Shown here: positions 53,461 to 62,339 of the stretch, piece by piece
How the letters are laid out: every line of letters starts with the position of its first letter
Position numbering within the stretch: position 1 is the first letter of the stretch
From: Bacteroidales bacterium
Lineage (GTDB): Bacteria > Bacteroidota > Bacteroidia > Bacteroidales > UBA932
Assembly (NCBI GenBank): GCA_017477245.1
Contig: JAFUWY010000020.1
Coordinates: 1 to 64,000 of the forward strand
Reading direction: 5' to 3'
Length of the DNA: 64,000 bases
Position numbers and translations under genes: made by a program
The notes under the pieces: model-generated
Told to the model about the DNA's origin: nothing
The model's database searches: none
The model's input: only the letters and a program-made list of their open reading frames with translations

Positions 53461-53510
53461 AAAAGTTATCAACAATCGACACCCGGTCCGTTGAAGGCCG
53501 GGTGTTTTTG
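53461..53510 (+). terminator. TTATCAACAATC plus GC hairpin module, copy 2
   Basis: AAAAGTTATCAACAATC (53461-53477), hairpin ACACCCGG/CCGGGTGT (53479-53486, 53498-53505) and TTTTTG. Same architecture and near-identical spacing as 37801-37850. Here it lies downstream of the convergent ThiL-like gene. Confidence 0.6.
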
Positions 53511-53553
53511 CATAGAAGGTCGCCATCCTCTCCAGTACGGGAGTCCCCTCCAA

Positions 53554-54552
53554 CTATGTCCAGCCCTGGGCGGAGACGGGGTGCTCGAGGCCGTCGGGCG
53601 AGACGAGCACGGCGCCGACCTCCGGGCGGGCGAGGTGGCCGATGATGTCGAAAGTCTGGAAATCCTTGCGGAAACGTTCGAATTGGGCGATCGGAACCAC
53701 GTAGAGGAGCCGGTAGTCATCTCCACCGTTCATGGCCGCGGAAACGGGGTCTACATCCATTTCCTTGCCCAATGCGAAGCTGCCGCCCTCGAAAGGGATC
53801 TTGTCGGCGTAGACCTTGACGCCGAGCCCGCTGTCGCGCTGCAGGCGCAGCAGCGCATCCGCGAGGCCGCGCGTCACGAAATACCCGAACGACGGGCTGA
53901 TGCCCGACTCTTCCAGCTGGACGGGCATGCGCGGGTCCAGCTCCGGACGCAGGTACGAGCCGACCAGCATCCGGTACTGCTCCAGCACCTTCTGGTCCGT
54001 ACTCCCCTGCTCGAACTTGACGCGCTCGCGCTCCAGCACCTGCAGGCCCAGGAAAGCAGCGCCGAGCGCCCCGCCCACGCAGACCAGGTCCTTGGACTGC
54101 GGCTGCGGACGGGCGGCCGAGACGGCGGCGCTGTGGCGGCCGGTGGCCGAAAGGGCGATGGTGAGCCCGTTGCGCGAAGGCTGCAGGTCCAGGCTCAGGT
54201 GCTTGTAGCCGAACTCCTTGGCCGTCGCCGCCACACCCTTCCAGAGCTCCTGCACCTGCGGGAAATCCAGTTTCGCCGACACGCCGAGCTGGACGGAAAG
54301 CGTCTCGGGGCGCGCCAGCACGGCGTGCAGCTCCCCCGTCACGCGCAGCACGGCCTTGCGGCCGAGGTGCTGCAGCGGGAAATAGACCAGGTTGAAATCG
54401 ATCCCCTCCAGCAGCAGGCCGGAGGCCGTGGTGATGCATTCCTGGGGTTTGGCCTCGAACCACAGCGGTTCTTCGAAGGGGCGGAAACCCGTCCCTTCGA
54501 AGAGCTGCCGGATCGCTTCGATGCGGCCCAGGTCTGTAAAGGTCTGCGCCAT
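53554..54552 (-). CDS. ThiL-like protein lacking the metal-binding acids
   Basis: 332 residues. The order of the Bacteroidetes thiamine-monophosphate kinase is visible (LLLEGIDFNLVYFPLQHLGRKAV; DLVCVGGALGAAFLGLQVLERERVKF; LEESGISPS; MNGGDDYRLLYVVP; IGHLARPEVGAVLV). But the motifs that bind ATP-magnesium are absent: no GDDAA near the N-terminus, no SDIYAMGG-type Asp (VTGELHAVLARPE instead), no DGGDTT (SLDLQPSRNG) and no ISDGL (VTRGLADALL). It is therefore likely an inactive or re-purposed paralogue. The frame is intact and it is 1 nt after glyQS. Confidence 0.75.
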   Translation of the reverse strand: MAQTFTDLGRIEAIRQLFEGTGFRPFEEPLWFEAKPQECITTASGLLLEGIDFNLVYFPLQHLGRKAVLRVTGELHAVLARPETLSVQLGVSAKLDFPQVQELWKGVAATAKEFGYKHLSLDLQPSRNGLTIALSATGRHSAAVSAARPQPQSKDLVCVGGALGAAFLGLQVLERERVKFEQGSTDQKVLEQYRMLVGSYLRPELDPRMPVQLEESGISPSFGYFVTRGLADALLRLQRDSGLGVKVYADKIPFEGGSFALGKEMDVDPVSAAMNGGDDYRLLYVVPIAQFERFRKDFQTFDIIGHLARPEVGAVLVSPDGLEHPVSAQGWT

Positions 54553-54553
54553 C

Positions 54554-56092
54554 CTAGAGGTTGCGCAGGAGGTTGTTGAGATTGACCTTGGCGTCGATCA
54601 TCGCGCGGAGGCTGTCGATGGGGACGCGCTCCTGCTGCATCGTGTCGCGGTCGCGCACGGTGACGCAGCGGTCGTTCAGGGACTCGTGGTCCACGGTGAT
54701 GCAGAACGGGGTACCGATGGCATCCTGGCGGCGGTAGCGCTTGCCGATGCTGTCCTTCTCCTCGTACTGGCAGTTGAAATCGTACTTGAGCAGGTCCATC
54801 ACTTCCTGGGCGAGCTCGGGCAGGCCGTCCTTCTTGACGAGCGGCAGGACCGCGGCCTTGACCGGGGCGAGCGGCGCCGGGATGCTCATCACGACGCGGG
54901 TCTCGCCGTTGTCGAGCTTCTCCTCATGCAGGGAGTGCGAGAGCACCGCGAGGACCATGCGGTCCACGCCGATGGAGGTCTCGACCACGTACGGGGTATA
55001 GGCGGCACCCTCCTCGGGATCGAAGTACTCTATCTTCTTGCCGGAGAACTTCTGGTGGTTGCCCAGGTCGAAGTTGGTGCGGCTGTGGATGCCCTCGAGC
55101 TCCTTGAAGCCGAACGGGAAATTGAATTCGATGTCGGTGGCGGCGTTGGCGTAGTGGGCCAGCTTCTCGTGGTCGTGGAAGCGGTAGTTCTCGGCGCCCA
55201 TGCCGAGGTTGACGTGCCACTTCATGCGGTTCTCCTTCCACTTGGCGAACCAGTCGAGTTCGGTGCCCGGCTTGATGAAGAACTGCATCTCCATCTGCTC
55301 GAACTCACGCATGCGGAAGATGAACTGGCGGGCGACGATCTCGTTGCGGAAGGCCTTGCCGATCTGGGCGATGCCGAAGGGGATCTTCATGCGGCCGGTC
55401 TTCTGGACGTTGAGGTAGTTGACGAAGATGCCCTGGGCCGTCTCCGGACGCAGGTAGATGGTGTTGGCGCCCTCGGAGGTGCTGCCCATCGAGGTGCTGA
55501 ACATCAGGTTGAACTGGCGGACCTCCGTCCAGTTGCAGGTGCCGCTGATCGGGCACACGATGCCGCAGTCGATGATGATCTGGCGGTATTCCTTGAAGTC
55601 GGAGGCCTGCTCGGCGGCCACGTAGCGGTTGTGGACTTCGTCGTACTTGGCCTGCTCGCGCAGCACGTTGGGGTTGGTGGCGCGGAACTGGGCCTCGTCG
55701 AAGTTCTCGCCGAAGCGCTTGCGGCCCTTCTCCACCTCCTTGTTGATCTTTTCCTCGATCTTGCCGAGGTAGTCCTCGATCAGGACGTCGGCGCGGTAGC
55801 GCTTCTTGGAGTCCTTGTTGTCGATGAGCGGATCGTTGAAGGCGCTCACGTGGCCGGAAGCCTCCCAGATGCGGGGGTGCATGAAGATGCAGGAGTCGAT
55901 GCCGACGATGTTCTCGTTCAGGCGGGTCATCGCGTTCCACCAGTACTGCTTGATGTTGTTCTTGAGTTCGACGCCCATCTGGCCGTAGTCGTACACGGCG
56001 GCCAGGCCGTCATAGATCTCGCTGGACGGGAAAATGAAACCGTACTCCTTGCAGTGTGCCACGAGTACCTTGAACAATTCTTCTTGTGTCAT
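54554..56092 (-). CDS. glyQS: Glycyl-tRNA synthetase (single-chain, dimeric type)
   Basis: 512 residues of the class II, eukaryote-like GlyRS found in Bacteroidetes. It has motif 1/2 segments (YDYGQMGVELKNNIKQYWW; FGIAQIGKAFRNEIVARQFIFRMREFEQMEMQFF), motif 3 (ETSIGVDRMVLAVL), the glycine pocket segment (RPETAQGIF), and the C-terminal anticodon-binding domain (IPAPLAPVKAAVLPLV). Charges tRNA-Gly. Own promoter on the minus strand. Confidence 0.95.
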   Translation of the reverse strand: MTQEELFKVLVAHCKEYGFIFPSSEIYDGLAAVYDYGQMGVELKNNIKQYWWNAMTRLNENIVGIDSCIFMHPRIWEASGHVSAFNDPLIDNKDSKKRYRADVLIEDYLGKIEEKINKEVEKGRKRFGENFDEAQFRATNPNVLREQAKYDEVHNRYVAAEQASDFKEYRQIIIDCGIVCPISGTCNWTEVRQFNLMFSTSMGSTSEGANTIYLRPETAQGIFVNYLNVQKTGRMKIPFGIAQIGKAFRNEIVARQFIFRMREFEQMEMQFFIKPGTELDWFAKWKENRMKWHVNLGMGAENYRFHDHEKLAHYANAATDIEFNFPFGFKELEGIHSRTNFDLGNHQKFSGKKIEYFDPEEGAAYTPYVVETSIGVDRMVLAVLSHSLHEEKLDNGETRVVMSIPAPLAPVKAAVLPLVKKDGLPELAQEVMDLLKYDFNCQYEEKDSIGKRYRRQDAIGTPFCITVDHESLNDRCVTVRDRDTMQQERVPIDSLRAMIDAKVNLNNLLRNL

Positions 56093-56122
56093 ATCTTTTG
56101 TACTAACTTATTGTCAATCTGA

Positions 56123-56130
56123 CAAAGGTA
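56123..56130 (-). promoter_or_regulatory. -7 element of glyQS
   Basis: TACCTTTG on the minus strand at 56123-56130, 31 nt before the start codon; no convincing TTTG at the -33 position. Confidence 0.45.
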
Positions 56131-56131
56131 A

Positions 56132-56566
56132 TCATTTCTGCTCAAATATCTCCCCCAGCGGGCGCAGAATGAAGTCCCGCTGCCCCATCAGGGGGTGCGG
56201 GACCTGCAGTTCGGGCGTATCGATGCGCTCGTCGCCGTAGAGCAGGATGTCGATGTCGATGGGCCTGTCGTGGTAGATCCGCCGCCCGTCCGCGCCGTAT
56301 TCCGGCGCGTCGCGGCGCCCCATCGCCCGCTCGATGCGCTTGCAGATCCGCAGCAGCGTCTGCGGCTGCCGGCCCGTGCGGTAGCGCACCACGCAATTGA
56401 GGAAATCGGGGCCTTCGAACCCCCAGGCCGGGGTCTCGATGATACTGGAGAGCGCTTCGTAGGGCCGGCCGATGGCGGCGTCGAGCCGCCGCAGCGCCTC
56501 GTCGATGCGGGCGCGCCGGTCCCCCAGGTTGGTCCCGAGGGAGAGATACACGGGGACCTGTCTCAT
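56132..56566 (-). CDS. folK: 6-hydroxymethyl-7,8-dihydropterin pyrophosphokinase
   Basis: 144 residues. YLSLGTNLGDRRARI at the N-terminus, the RWGPR-like ETPAWGFEGPDFLN segment and HDRPIDIDILLYGDERID (metal-binding Asp pair) define HPPK. It activates the pterin for folate, the product that the FolE/PTPS-III pair would make. The start MRQVPVYLSLG is chosen from family alignment; it is 2 nt after sufT. Confidence 0.92.
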   Translation of the reverse strand: MRQVPVYLSLGTNLGDRRARIDEALRRLDAAIGRPYEALSSIIETPAWGFEGPDFLNCVVRYRTGRQPQTLLRICKRIERAMGRRDAPEYGADGRRIYHDRPIDIDILLYGDERIDTPELQVPHPLMGQRDFILRPLGEIFEQK

Positions 56567-56568
56567 CG

Positions 56569-56925
56569 CTACAGTTCGGGGTCCCAGCCCAAGGCCACGC
56601 GGGCCTCGTCCGAGAGCATGCTCTGGTCCCACACCGGGTCCCAGACCAGTTCGATCTCACAGCCCGACACGCCGGGCGTATCCTCGACGCTATGCTGCAC
56701 CTCGGCGATCACTTCGTCCGCCATCGGGCAGTTGGGCGCGGTGAAGGTCATCTTGATATACACCTTGCGGGCCTTGTCGATATGCAGTTCGTAGACCAGT
56801 CCCAGGTCGTAGATATTGACCGGGATCTCCGGATCGTAGACCTGCTTGAGGGCCAGCACGACGTCCTCATAGAGCGGCGCCAGCTCCTTGACGTCCTCGG
56901 GGGTCAGGATTTCTTTGTCTTCCAT
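56569..56925 (-). CDS. sufT: SufT-like DUF59/MIP18 iron-sulfur assembly factor
   Basis: 118 residues. DPEIPVNIYDLGLVY and MTFTAPNCPMADEVIAEV are the DUF59 core with the conserved Cys; the C-terminus (VWDPVWDQSMLSDEARVALG) is the usual SufT ending. Helps mature Fe-S proteins. It sits in order after sufS and sufE. Confidence 0.9.
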   Translation of the reverse strand: MEDKEILTPEDVKELAPLYEDVVLALKQVYDPEIPVNIYDLGLVYELHIDKARKVYIKMTFTAPNCPMADEVIAEVQHSVEDTPGVSGCEIELVWDPVWDQSMLSDEARVALGWDPEL

Positions 56926-56928
56926 GTC

Positions 56929-57342
56929 TCAACAATGTTTGCGGGCCGTCTCACGGATCGTGGCGATCATCGAGGCAAGGCCGTTCGCGCGGGTGGGCGA
57001 AAGGTTCTCGCGCAGGCCGAGCCGCTCCACGAAGGAGAAGTCGTCCTCCGCGATCTCCCGGGCCGTCCGGCCGGAATACACGCCGACCAGCAGGGAGATG
57101 ATGCCCTTGGTGATGATCGCGTCGCTGTCGGCGCGGAAGAAGAGCCGCTCCCCTTCCACGGTCGTGTCCAGCCACACGCGGGACTGGCATCCCTTGATCA
57201 GCCGGTCCTCCGTCTTCAGTTCTTCCGGGAACGGCTCCAAGCGCCGTCCCAGGTCGATCAGATATTCATACTTGTCCAGCCACTCGTCGTACATCGAGAA
57301 GTCCTCGACGACCTCTGCCTGGATTTCCTGCAATGTTTTCAT
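56929..57342 (-). CDS. sufE: SufE sulfur acceptor
   Basis: 137 residues. The active cysteine is in KGCQSRVWL; DKYEYLIDLGRRLEPFPEE and GLRENLSPTRANGLASMI are typical. It takes persulfide sulfur from SufS. The ATG overlaps the sufS stop (ATGA), so the start is certain. Confidence 0.93.
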   Translation of the reverse strand: MKTLQEIQAEVVEDFSMYDEWLDKYEYLIDLGRRLEPFPEELKTEDRLIKGCQSRVWLDTTVEGERLFFRADSDAIITKGIISLLVGVYSGRTAREIAEDDFSFVERLGLRENLSPTRANGLASMIATIRETARKHC

Positions 57343-58568
57343 CCTTCCAGCATTTTGACCGCCCTTGCGAGCGATTCCATGAAATATTCCGCCTCCGCCA
57401 TCGTGTTGTACGGGGCCAGCGAGACGCGCAGCATCCCGGTCACGCCGAAGCGGTCCATCAGCGGCTCCGCGCACATCTGGCCGGAGCGTACGGCGATCCC
57501 CATCTTGTCCAGGATGAGAGCCAGGTCTTCGTGGTGACAATGTTCCACGGAGAACGAAAACAGGGGAATCTTCTGCTCAAGGGAGTCGGGGACACCGTAC
57601 AGACGGATCTTCGGGTTGTCCTGCAACTGCTTGAACAGAAAAGATTTAACCCGGTCCAGCTCCTGTTCGGCCCCGCTTTCGCGCATCTGCGCTGCCATCT
57701 CGAGCGCCAGGCGCAGCGTCGGGGTGCCGGCGATGTTCTGCGTGCCCGCCTCGAACTTCTGCGGCAGCGGGGCGTAGGTCGTGCCGGTCCAGCGGACCGT
57801 GCCGATCATCTCGCCGCCGCCCATGTACGGCGGCATCTGCTCCAGCAGTTCGCGCCGCCCGTAGAGCACGCCGGTGCCCGGCGCGGCATAAACCTTATGG
57901 CCGGAGAAGACATAGAAGTCGCAGCCCAGCTCCCGAACATCCACCCGCTGGTGCACAATCCCCTGCGCTCCATCCACAAGAACCTTGCAATTATTTGAGT
58001 GACAAATATTTACAATTTCTTTTACAGGGTTGACGATCCCGAGGACGTTGGAGATATGCGCCACGCACAGCAGCTTCGTGCGCGGCGTCAGCAGCGCCGG
58101 CAGCTGCTCCGTGCACAGGCGGCCGGAATCGTCGACCGGCAGGACCTTGAGGACAGCGCCTTTGCGCTGGCAGAGCATCTGCCAGGGCACGATGTCGGAG
58201 TGGTGCTCCGCCTCGGAGACGAGGATCTCGTCTCCCTCGCGGACGAAGGCTTCGCCGAAGCTGAAGGCCACCAGGTTGATCGATGCCGTGGCGCCGGAGG
58301 TGAAGATGATCTCCTCGCGGTACTCGGCATTCAGGTACGCCCGCACGGCGTCGCGCGTGGCTTCGTACTCCGTCGTGGCCAGGTCCGCGATGCGGTGCAC
58401 GGCACGATGGAGGTTGGCGTTGCGGCGCTCGGACATCTCCGTCCATTTGCGGATGACGGAGCGCGGACGCTGCGACGTGGCCGCGTTGTCCAGATAGACC
58501 AGCGGCTTGCCGTAGACCTGCTCTCCGAGTTCGGGGAATTCCTGCCTTATTTTTTCAACCTGCATCAT
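57339..58568 (-). CDS. sufS: Cysteine desulfurase SufS
   Basis: 409 residues, PLP enzyme. The PLP lysine lies in FSGHKVYAAPGTGVLYG; YLDNAATSQRPRSVI and HHSDIVPWQ match; the active cysteine is in VRSGQMCAEPLM, the SufS-type loop. Supplies sulfur to SufE. First gene of the suf cluster, with a divergent promoter shared with ruvA; an ATG one codon later is equally possible. Confidence 0.95.
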   Translation of the reverse strand: MMQVEKIRQEFPELGEQVYGKPLVYLDNAATSQRPRSVIRKWTEMSERRNANLHRAVHRIADLATTEYEATRDAVRAYLNAEYREEIIFTSGATASINLVAFSFGEAFVREGDEILVSEAEHHSDIVPWQMLCQRKGAVLKVLPVDDSGRLCTEQLPALLTPRTKLLCVAHISNVLGIVNPVKEIVNICHSNNCKVLVDGAQGIVHQRVDVRELGCDFYVFSGHKVYAAPGTGVLYGRRELLEQMPPYMGGGEMIGTVRWTGTTYAPLPQKFEAGTQNIAGTPTLRLALEMAAQMRESGAEQELDRVKSFLFKQLQDNPKIRLYGVPDSLEQKIPLFSFSVEHCHHEDLALILDKMGIAVRSGQMCAEPLMDRFGVTGMLRVSLAPYNTMAEAEYFMESLARAVKMLEG

Positions 58569-58577
58569 AGGGAAATG

Positions 58578-58597
58578 CAAATTTAACATTATTTTTG
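58578..58597. promoter_or_regulatory. Divergent -7 elements of sufS and ruvA
   Basis: Minus strand TAAATTTG (58578-58585) for sufS; plus strand TATTTTTG (58590-58597) for ruvA, whose ATG is at 58602, so ruvA is close to leaderless. The two elements are only 4 nt apart. Confidence 0.6.
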
Positions 58598-58601
58598 TGA
58601 T

Positions 58602-59198
58602 ATGATTGACTATATTTCAGGAAAGCTTGCCACGCTCACGCCCACGATGGCCGTGATCGACAACCAGGGGATCGGCTATGCCGTCGAAATCTCTCTCCAG
58701 ACCTATGACGCCCTCAACGGCAAATCCACGGCGACCGTCTTTATCCAGCGCCAGGTCAACCAGCGCGACGGCACGGAAGTCGACTACGGTTTCGCGACGC
58801 AGGACGAGCGTGAGTTGTTCCGCCAGATCACGAGCGTATCCGGCATGGGCGCGGCCTCGGCCCGGATGGTCCTCTCGTCCCTCTCCCCCGAGGAGTTGCG
58901 CAACATCATCCTCAGCGAAGATGTCAACCGGCTCAAGAGCGTCAAGGGCATCGGACTCAAGACGGCCCAGCGCCTGGTGCTCGAACTCAAGGACAAGGTC
59001 TTCAAGGGCGAATCCGCTTCCACGGACCAGCTCTTCAGCCGCACCGACAGCGGTGCCGCGGCTGAAGAGGCATCCACGGCCCTGCAGATGCTCGGCTTCT
59101 CCAAGCCCAACGTCCAGAAGGCCATCCAGGCCATCCTCAAGCAATCCCCCGGCGCAAGCGTCGAGGAGATCATCAAGGCAGCCCTCAAGCGGCTGTAG
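58602..59198 (+). CDS. ruvA: Holliday junction DNA helicase subunit RuvA
   Basis: 198 residues. N-terminal OB fold (MIDYISGKLATLTPTMAVIDNQGIGYAVEIS), the two helix-hairpin-helix motifs (ITSVSGMGAASARMVLSSLS; LKSVKGIGLKTAQRLVLELKDKV) and the C-terminal RuvB-binding domain. Binds four-way junctions. Single gene, convergent with mnmG with only 2 nt between stops. Confidence 0.95.
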   Translation: MIDYISGKLATLTPTMAVIDNQGIGYAVEISLQTYDALNGKSTATVFIQRQVNQRDGTEVDYGFATQDERELFRQITSVSGMGAASARMVLSSLSPEELRNIILSEDVNRLKSVKGIGLKTAQRLVLELKDKVFKGESASTDQLFSRTDSGAAAEEASTALQMLGFSKPNVQKAIQAILKQSPGASVEEIIKAALKRL

Positions 59199-59200
59199 GA

Positions 59201-61063
59201 TCAACGTCCGAAATAGACCAACAACACGGAGATGTCCGCTGGCGAGACCCCGGAGATGCGAGAAGCCTGGGCGATGGTCAGCGGATGATATTTTGCCAGC
59301 TTCTGCCGGCACTCGATCGTCAGGCCAGACACCCGGTCGAAATCAAAATCCTCCGGGATCCGCAGGTCTTCGAGCCGGTGCAGTTTTTCGGCCATCGCGA
59401 GTTCCCGGTCGATATAACCTTGGTAGCGGACCGAGATTTCGACAGATTCGATTTCTTCTTGTGAATAAGTTCCACGTGGAACGATTTTCAGCAATTCCGA
59501 AAGTTTTACCTCCGGACGCGTAGCCAGATCCGCTATCCTTTTCGACTCCGTGATGGGGCTCGAACCGACGGCTTCCAGGTAAGGATTCGCCTGCTCCCGG
59601 GTCAGGTTCTTGGTCTCGCACCAGGCGCGGAGATCGCGGACACGCTCATATTTCCGCATAGTAGCAGCGTACCGCTCCTCCCCTGCCAGTCCGATGGCAT
59701 GACCCAGCGGAGTGAGGCGCTCATCGGCGTTGTCCTGCCGCAGCAGAATGCGGTATTCGGCACGCGAAGTGAACATCCGGTAAGGCTCGTCCACCCCCTT
59801 CATCACCAGGTCGTCGATCAGCACTCCGATATAGGATTGGTCCCGGTGCAGGACGAAAGGATCCTGCTCCCGGAGTTTGCGGTGCGCGTTGATCCCGGCC
59901 ATCAATCCCTGCGCCGCGGCCTCTTCGTATCCGGTCGTGCCGTTGACCTGCCCGGCCAGGAAGAGGTTCTCCACCACCTTGGATTCGAGGGAATGTTTCA
60001 GCTGCGTCGGATCGAAGTAGTCATATTCGACGGCATAGGCCGGGCGGAAAATCTTCGCCTGCTCCAGTCCTTCGATGGCATGGAGGGCGTCGAGCTGGAC
60101 CTGCAGCGGAAGCGACGAGGAGAAACCCTGGAGATAGTATTCGTGGGTCCAGCGCCCCTCGGGTTCCAGGAAAAGCTGGTGGGCGCTGTTGTCCGGAAAG
60201 ACGCGGAGTTTGTCCTCGATGCTCGGACAATAGCGCGGTCCGCGACCGTGGATCATCCCCGTGAAGAGCGGCGAATCTCCGAAACCCGTACGCAGAATCT
60301 CGTGCACCCTTTCGTTCGTATGCAGGATATAGCACTGCATCTGGGACTCCCCTTCCGACTGGACGGCGGAAGGTTCGGGCAGGAAAGAGAAACGTGCAGG
60401 GTCCGGGTCGCCGGGCTGGAGTGCAAGCCGGGAAGTATCGACCGAGGAGATGTCAATCCGGGGCGGCGTCCCGGTCTTCATCCGGTCCGACCGGATCCCG
60501 GCTTCGATGAGCTGCTCGGTCAGACCATAGGAAGCCTGCTCGCCGATCCGCCCTCCTTCCATCACCGTGCGTCCGATGAAGAGACGGCCGGCCAGGAAGG
60601 TCCCGGCGGTCAAAACAACCGCCTGAGACTTAAAAATTGCCCCTGTCAGTGTACGGACGCCGCAAATTTTTGAATTCTCAAAGAGAAAAGAAATCACAGA
60701 ATCCGCGTAAATATCTAATTTACAGGCACTTTCGAGAATTTTACGCCAGTTCGACGAAAACTGTATTTTATCGCACTGCGCGCGCGGACTCCACATCGCG
60801 GGCCCCTTGGAGCGGTTCAGCATCCGGAACTGCAGCGTGGACCGGTCGGTGACCACGCCGGTCCAGCCGCCGAGCGCATCGATCTCCCGGACGATCTGTC
60901 CCTTCGCGATTCCGCCGACTGCCGGGTTGCAGGACATCTTGGCGAAGCCCGTCATGTCCATCGTGATGAGCAGGACGGACGAGCCGAGCGTCGCGGCGGC
61001 CATCGCCGCCTCGCATCCGGCATGCCCTCCCCCGACCACGATGATGTCGTACCTGTTCTCCAT
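59201..61063 (-). CDS. mnmG: tRNA uridine-5-carboxymethylaminomethyl modification enzyme MnmG
   Basis: 620 residues. FAD site [67 protein letters not shown] segment and [17 protein letters not shown] are all present, and the C-terminal domain binding MnmE is complete. With MnmE it modifies the wobble uridine. The start MENRYD overlaps the ybeY stop. Confidence 0.96.
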   Translation of the reverse strand: MENRYDIIVVGGGHAGCEAAMAAATLGSSVLLITMDMTGFAKMSCNPAVGGIAKGQIVREIDALGGWTGVVTDRSTLQFRMLNRSKGPAMWSPRAQCDKIQFSSNWRKILESACKLDIYADSVISFLFENSKICGVRTLTGAIFKSQAVVLTAGTFLAGRLFIGRTVMEGGRIGEQASYGLTEQLIEAGIRSDRMKTGTPPRIDISSVDTSRLALQPGDPDPARFSFLPEPSAVQSEGESQMQCYILHTNERVHEILRTGFGDSPLFTGMIHGRGPRYCPSIEDKLRVFPDNSAHQLFLEPEGRWTHEYYLQGFSSSLPLQVQLDALHAIEGLEQAKIFRPAYAVEYDYFDPTQLKHSLESKVVENLFLAGQVNGTTGYEEAAAQGLMAGINAHRKLREQDPFVLHRDQSYIGVLIDDLVMKGVDEPYRMFTSRAEYRILLRQDNADERLTPLGHAIGLAGEERYAATMRKYERVRDLRAWCETKNLTREQANPYLEAVGSSPITESKRIADLATRPEVKLSELLKIVPRGTYSQEEIESVEISVRYQGYIDRELAMAEKLHRLEDLRIPEDFDFDRVSGLTIECRQKLAKYHPLTIAQASRISGVSPADISVLLVYFGR

Positions 61064-61482
61064 CACAGCGCGGCCTTCATCTCGAGGTAGTAGTTCTCCT
61101 TCTGCCGCATCACAGCTATATCTTCTTCCGTGTGGTCGTCGTAGCCGATCAGGTGCAGCAGTCCGTGCACCATCACCCGGTTGAGTTCGTCGGCGAACTC
61201 CGTACCATAATAAAGGGCGTTCTCCCGGACGGAATCGATGCTGATGAACAGATCTCCGGACAGGACGTCCTTCTCGCAATAATCAAAGGTGATGATGTCC
61301 GTGAAGTAGTCATGCTGGAGGTATTTCATGTTGACATCCAGGATGTAACGGTCCGAACAGAAGATGATGTTGATGGCGCCGATGCGGCGCATCTCGCTCC
61401 CGGCTACCATCTTGAGCCAGCGGTTATTCTGCATCTTCTGCTTCAGCTCGAAGCGTATATCTTCCTGGAAATAGCGGATCAT
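61063..61482 (-). CDS. ybeY: Endoribonuclease YbeY
   Basis: 139 residues. The metal-binding [12 protein letters not shown] is clear, and [15 protein letters not shown] is the family N-terminal block. Processes 16S rRNA and guards ribosome quality. The start MIRYFQED is preceded by a good -7 element; a start six codons upstream would lie in that region. Overlaps mnmG by ATGA. Confidence 0.92.
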   Translation of the reverse strand: MIRYFQEDIRFELKQKMQNNRWLKMVAGSEMRRIGAINIIFCSDRYILDVNMKYLQHDYFTDIITFDYCEKDVLSGDLFISIDSVRENALYYGTEFADELNRVMVHGLLHLIGYDDHTEEDIAVMRQKENYYLEMKAAL

Positions 61483-61497
61483 AGCGGATATTTTTTG

Positions 61498-61555
61498 CAA
61501 ATTTACATCTATTAAATTAAAAAATTGGAATTCAAAATAAATATTTCTATCTTTG
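61498..61555. promoter_or_regulatory. Divergent promoters of ybeY and tonB
   Basis: Minus strand TAAATTTG (61498-61505) for ybeY. Plus strand TTGG (61525-61528), 19 nt, TATCTTTG (61548-61555) for tonB. Confidence 0.6.
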
Positions 61556-61587
61556 AAACTCGAATGGATTATTAAATAACCACAGAT

Positions 61588-62277
61588 ATGGAAGTCAAGA
61601 AATCACCCAAGGCCGATCTGAACAACAAGAAACTCTTGTTCGTCGAGGTTGGTTTAGTACTTGCCCTCCTCGTTACGCTCGGTGCTTTCGAGTGGAAGAC
61701 CAAGGAGAAGCAAGAGAGTGTCTTCGCACAGGAGAACACCGAACTTATCGAGGAAGAGATCATTCCTATTACCCAGGAGACTCCCCCGCCGCCCCCCGAG
61801 ACCCCGAAGATCCCGATCCTGTCGGACCAGATCGACATCGTGGACGACAACATCAAGGTGGATGACAACATCCTCAACCTCGAGGATGACTCCAACCTGG
61901 GTGTTGAGATCATGGACTACGTAGAGGAAGTTCAGGAAGAGGCCGTCGAAGAGGAAGCGATTCCGTTCGCCCTCGTCGAGGAGAAGCCGAAGTTCCAGGG
62001 CGGCGACGCCAACAACTTCTCCAAGTGGGTGGCTTCCCATCTCGAGTATCCTGAGATCGCCAAGGAGAACGGTGTGTCCGGCCGCGTCATGGTCCAGTTC
62101 ACCGTCAACCCCAACGGCACCGTCTCCGACGTGAAGGTCCTCCGTGGTGTGGATCCTTCCCTCGACAAGGAGGCTGTCCGCGTGATCCAGAGCTCCCCGA
62201 AGTGGACCCCCGGCAAGCAGCGCGACCGCGCCGTCAAGGTCACTTATCAGTTCCCTGTGATCTTCCAGCTGCGATAA
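61588..62277 (+). CDS. tonB: Energy transducer TonB
   Basis: 229 residues: short cytoplasmic start, one membrane helix (LLFVEVGLVLALLVTLGAF), an acidic/proline linker (TQETPPPPPETPKIPI, then Asp/Glu-rich) and a C-terminal TonB domain (PKFQGGDANNFSKWVASHLEYPEIAKENGVSGRVMVQFTVNPNG ... GKQRDRAVKVTYQFPVIFQL). Powers SusC-type receptors. Own promoter and terminator. The short proline segment is typical of Bacteroidetes. Confidence 0.93.
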   Translation: MEVKKSPKADLNNKKLLFVEVGLVLALLVTLGAFEWKTKEKQESVFAQENTELIEEEIIPITQETPPPPPETPKIPILSDQIDIVDDNIKVDDNILNLEDDSNLGVEIMDYVEEVQEEAVEEEAIPFALVEEKPKFQGGDANNFSKWVASHLEYPEIAKENGVSGRVMVQFTVNPNGTVSDVKVLRGVDPSLDKEAVRVIQSSPKWTPGKQRDRAVKVTYQFPVIFQLR

Positions 62278-62297
62278 TCCAGCTATCACCAAACGAG

Positions 62298-62327
62298 AGG
62301 CCGTCCGTACGCGGATGGCCTTTTTTT
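62298..62327 (+). terminator. Terminator after tonB
   Basis: Stem AGGCCGTCCG (62298-62307) with partner 62312-62321 (one wobble), 4-nt loop, then seven Ts. Confidence 0.85.
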
Positions 62328-62339
62328 GACGCTGACTGA

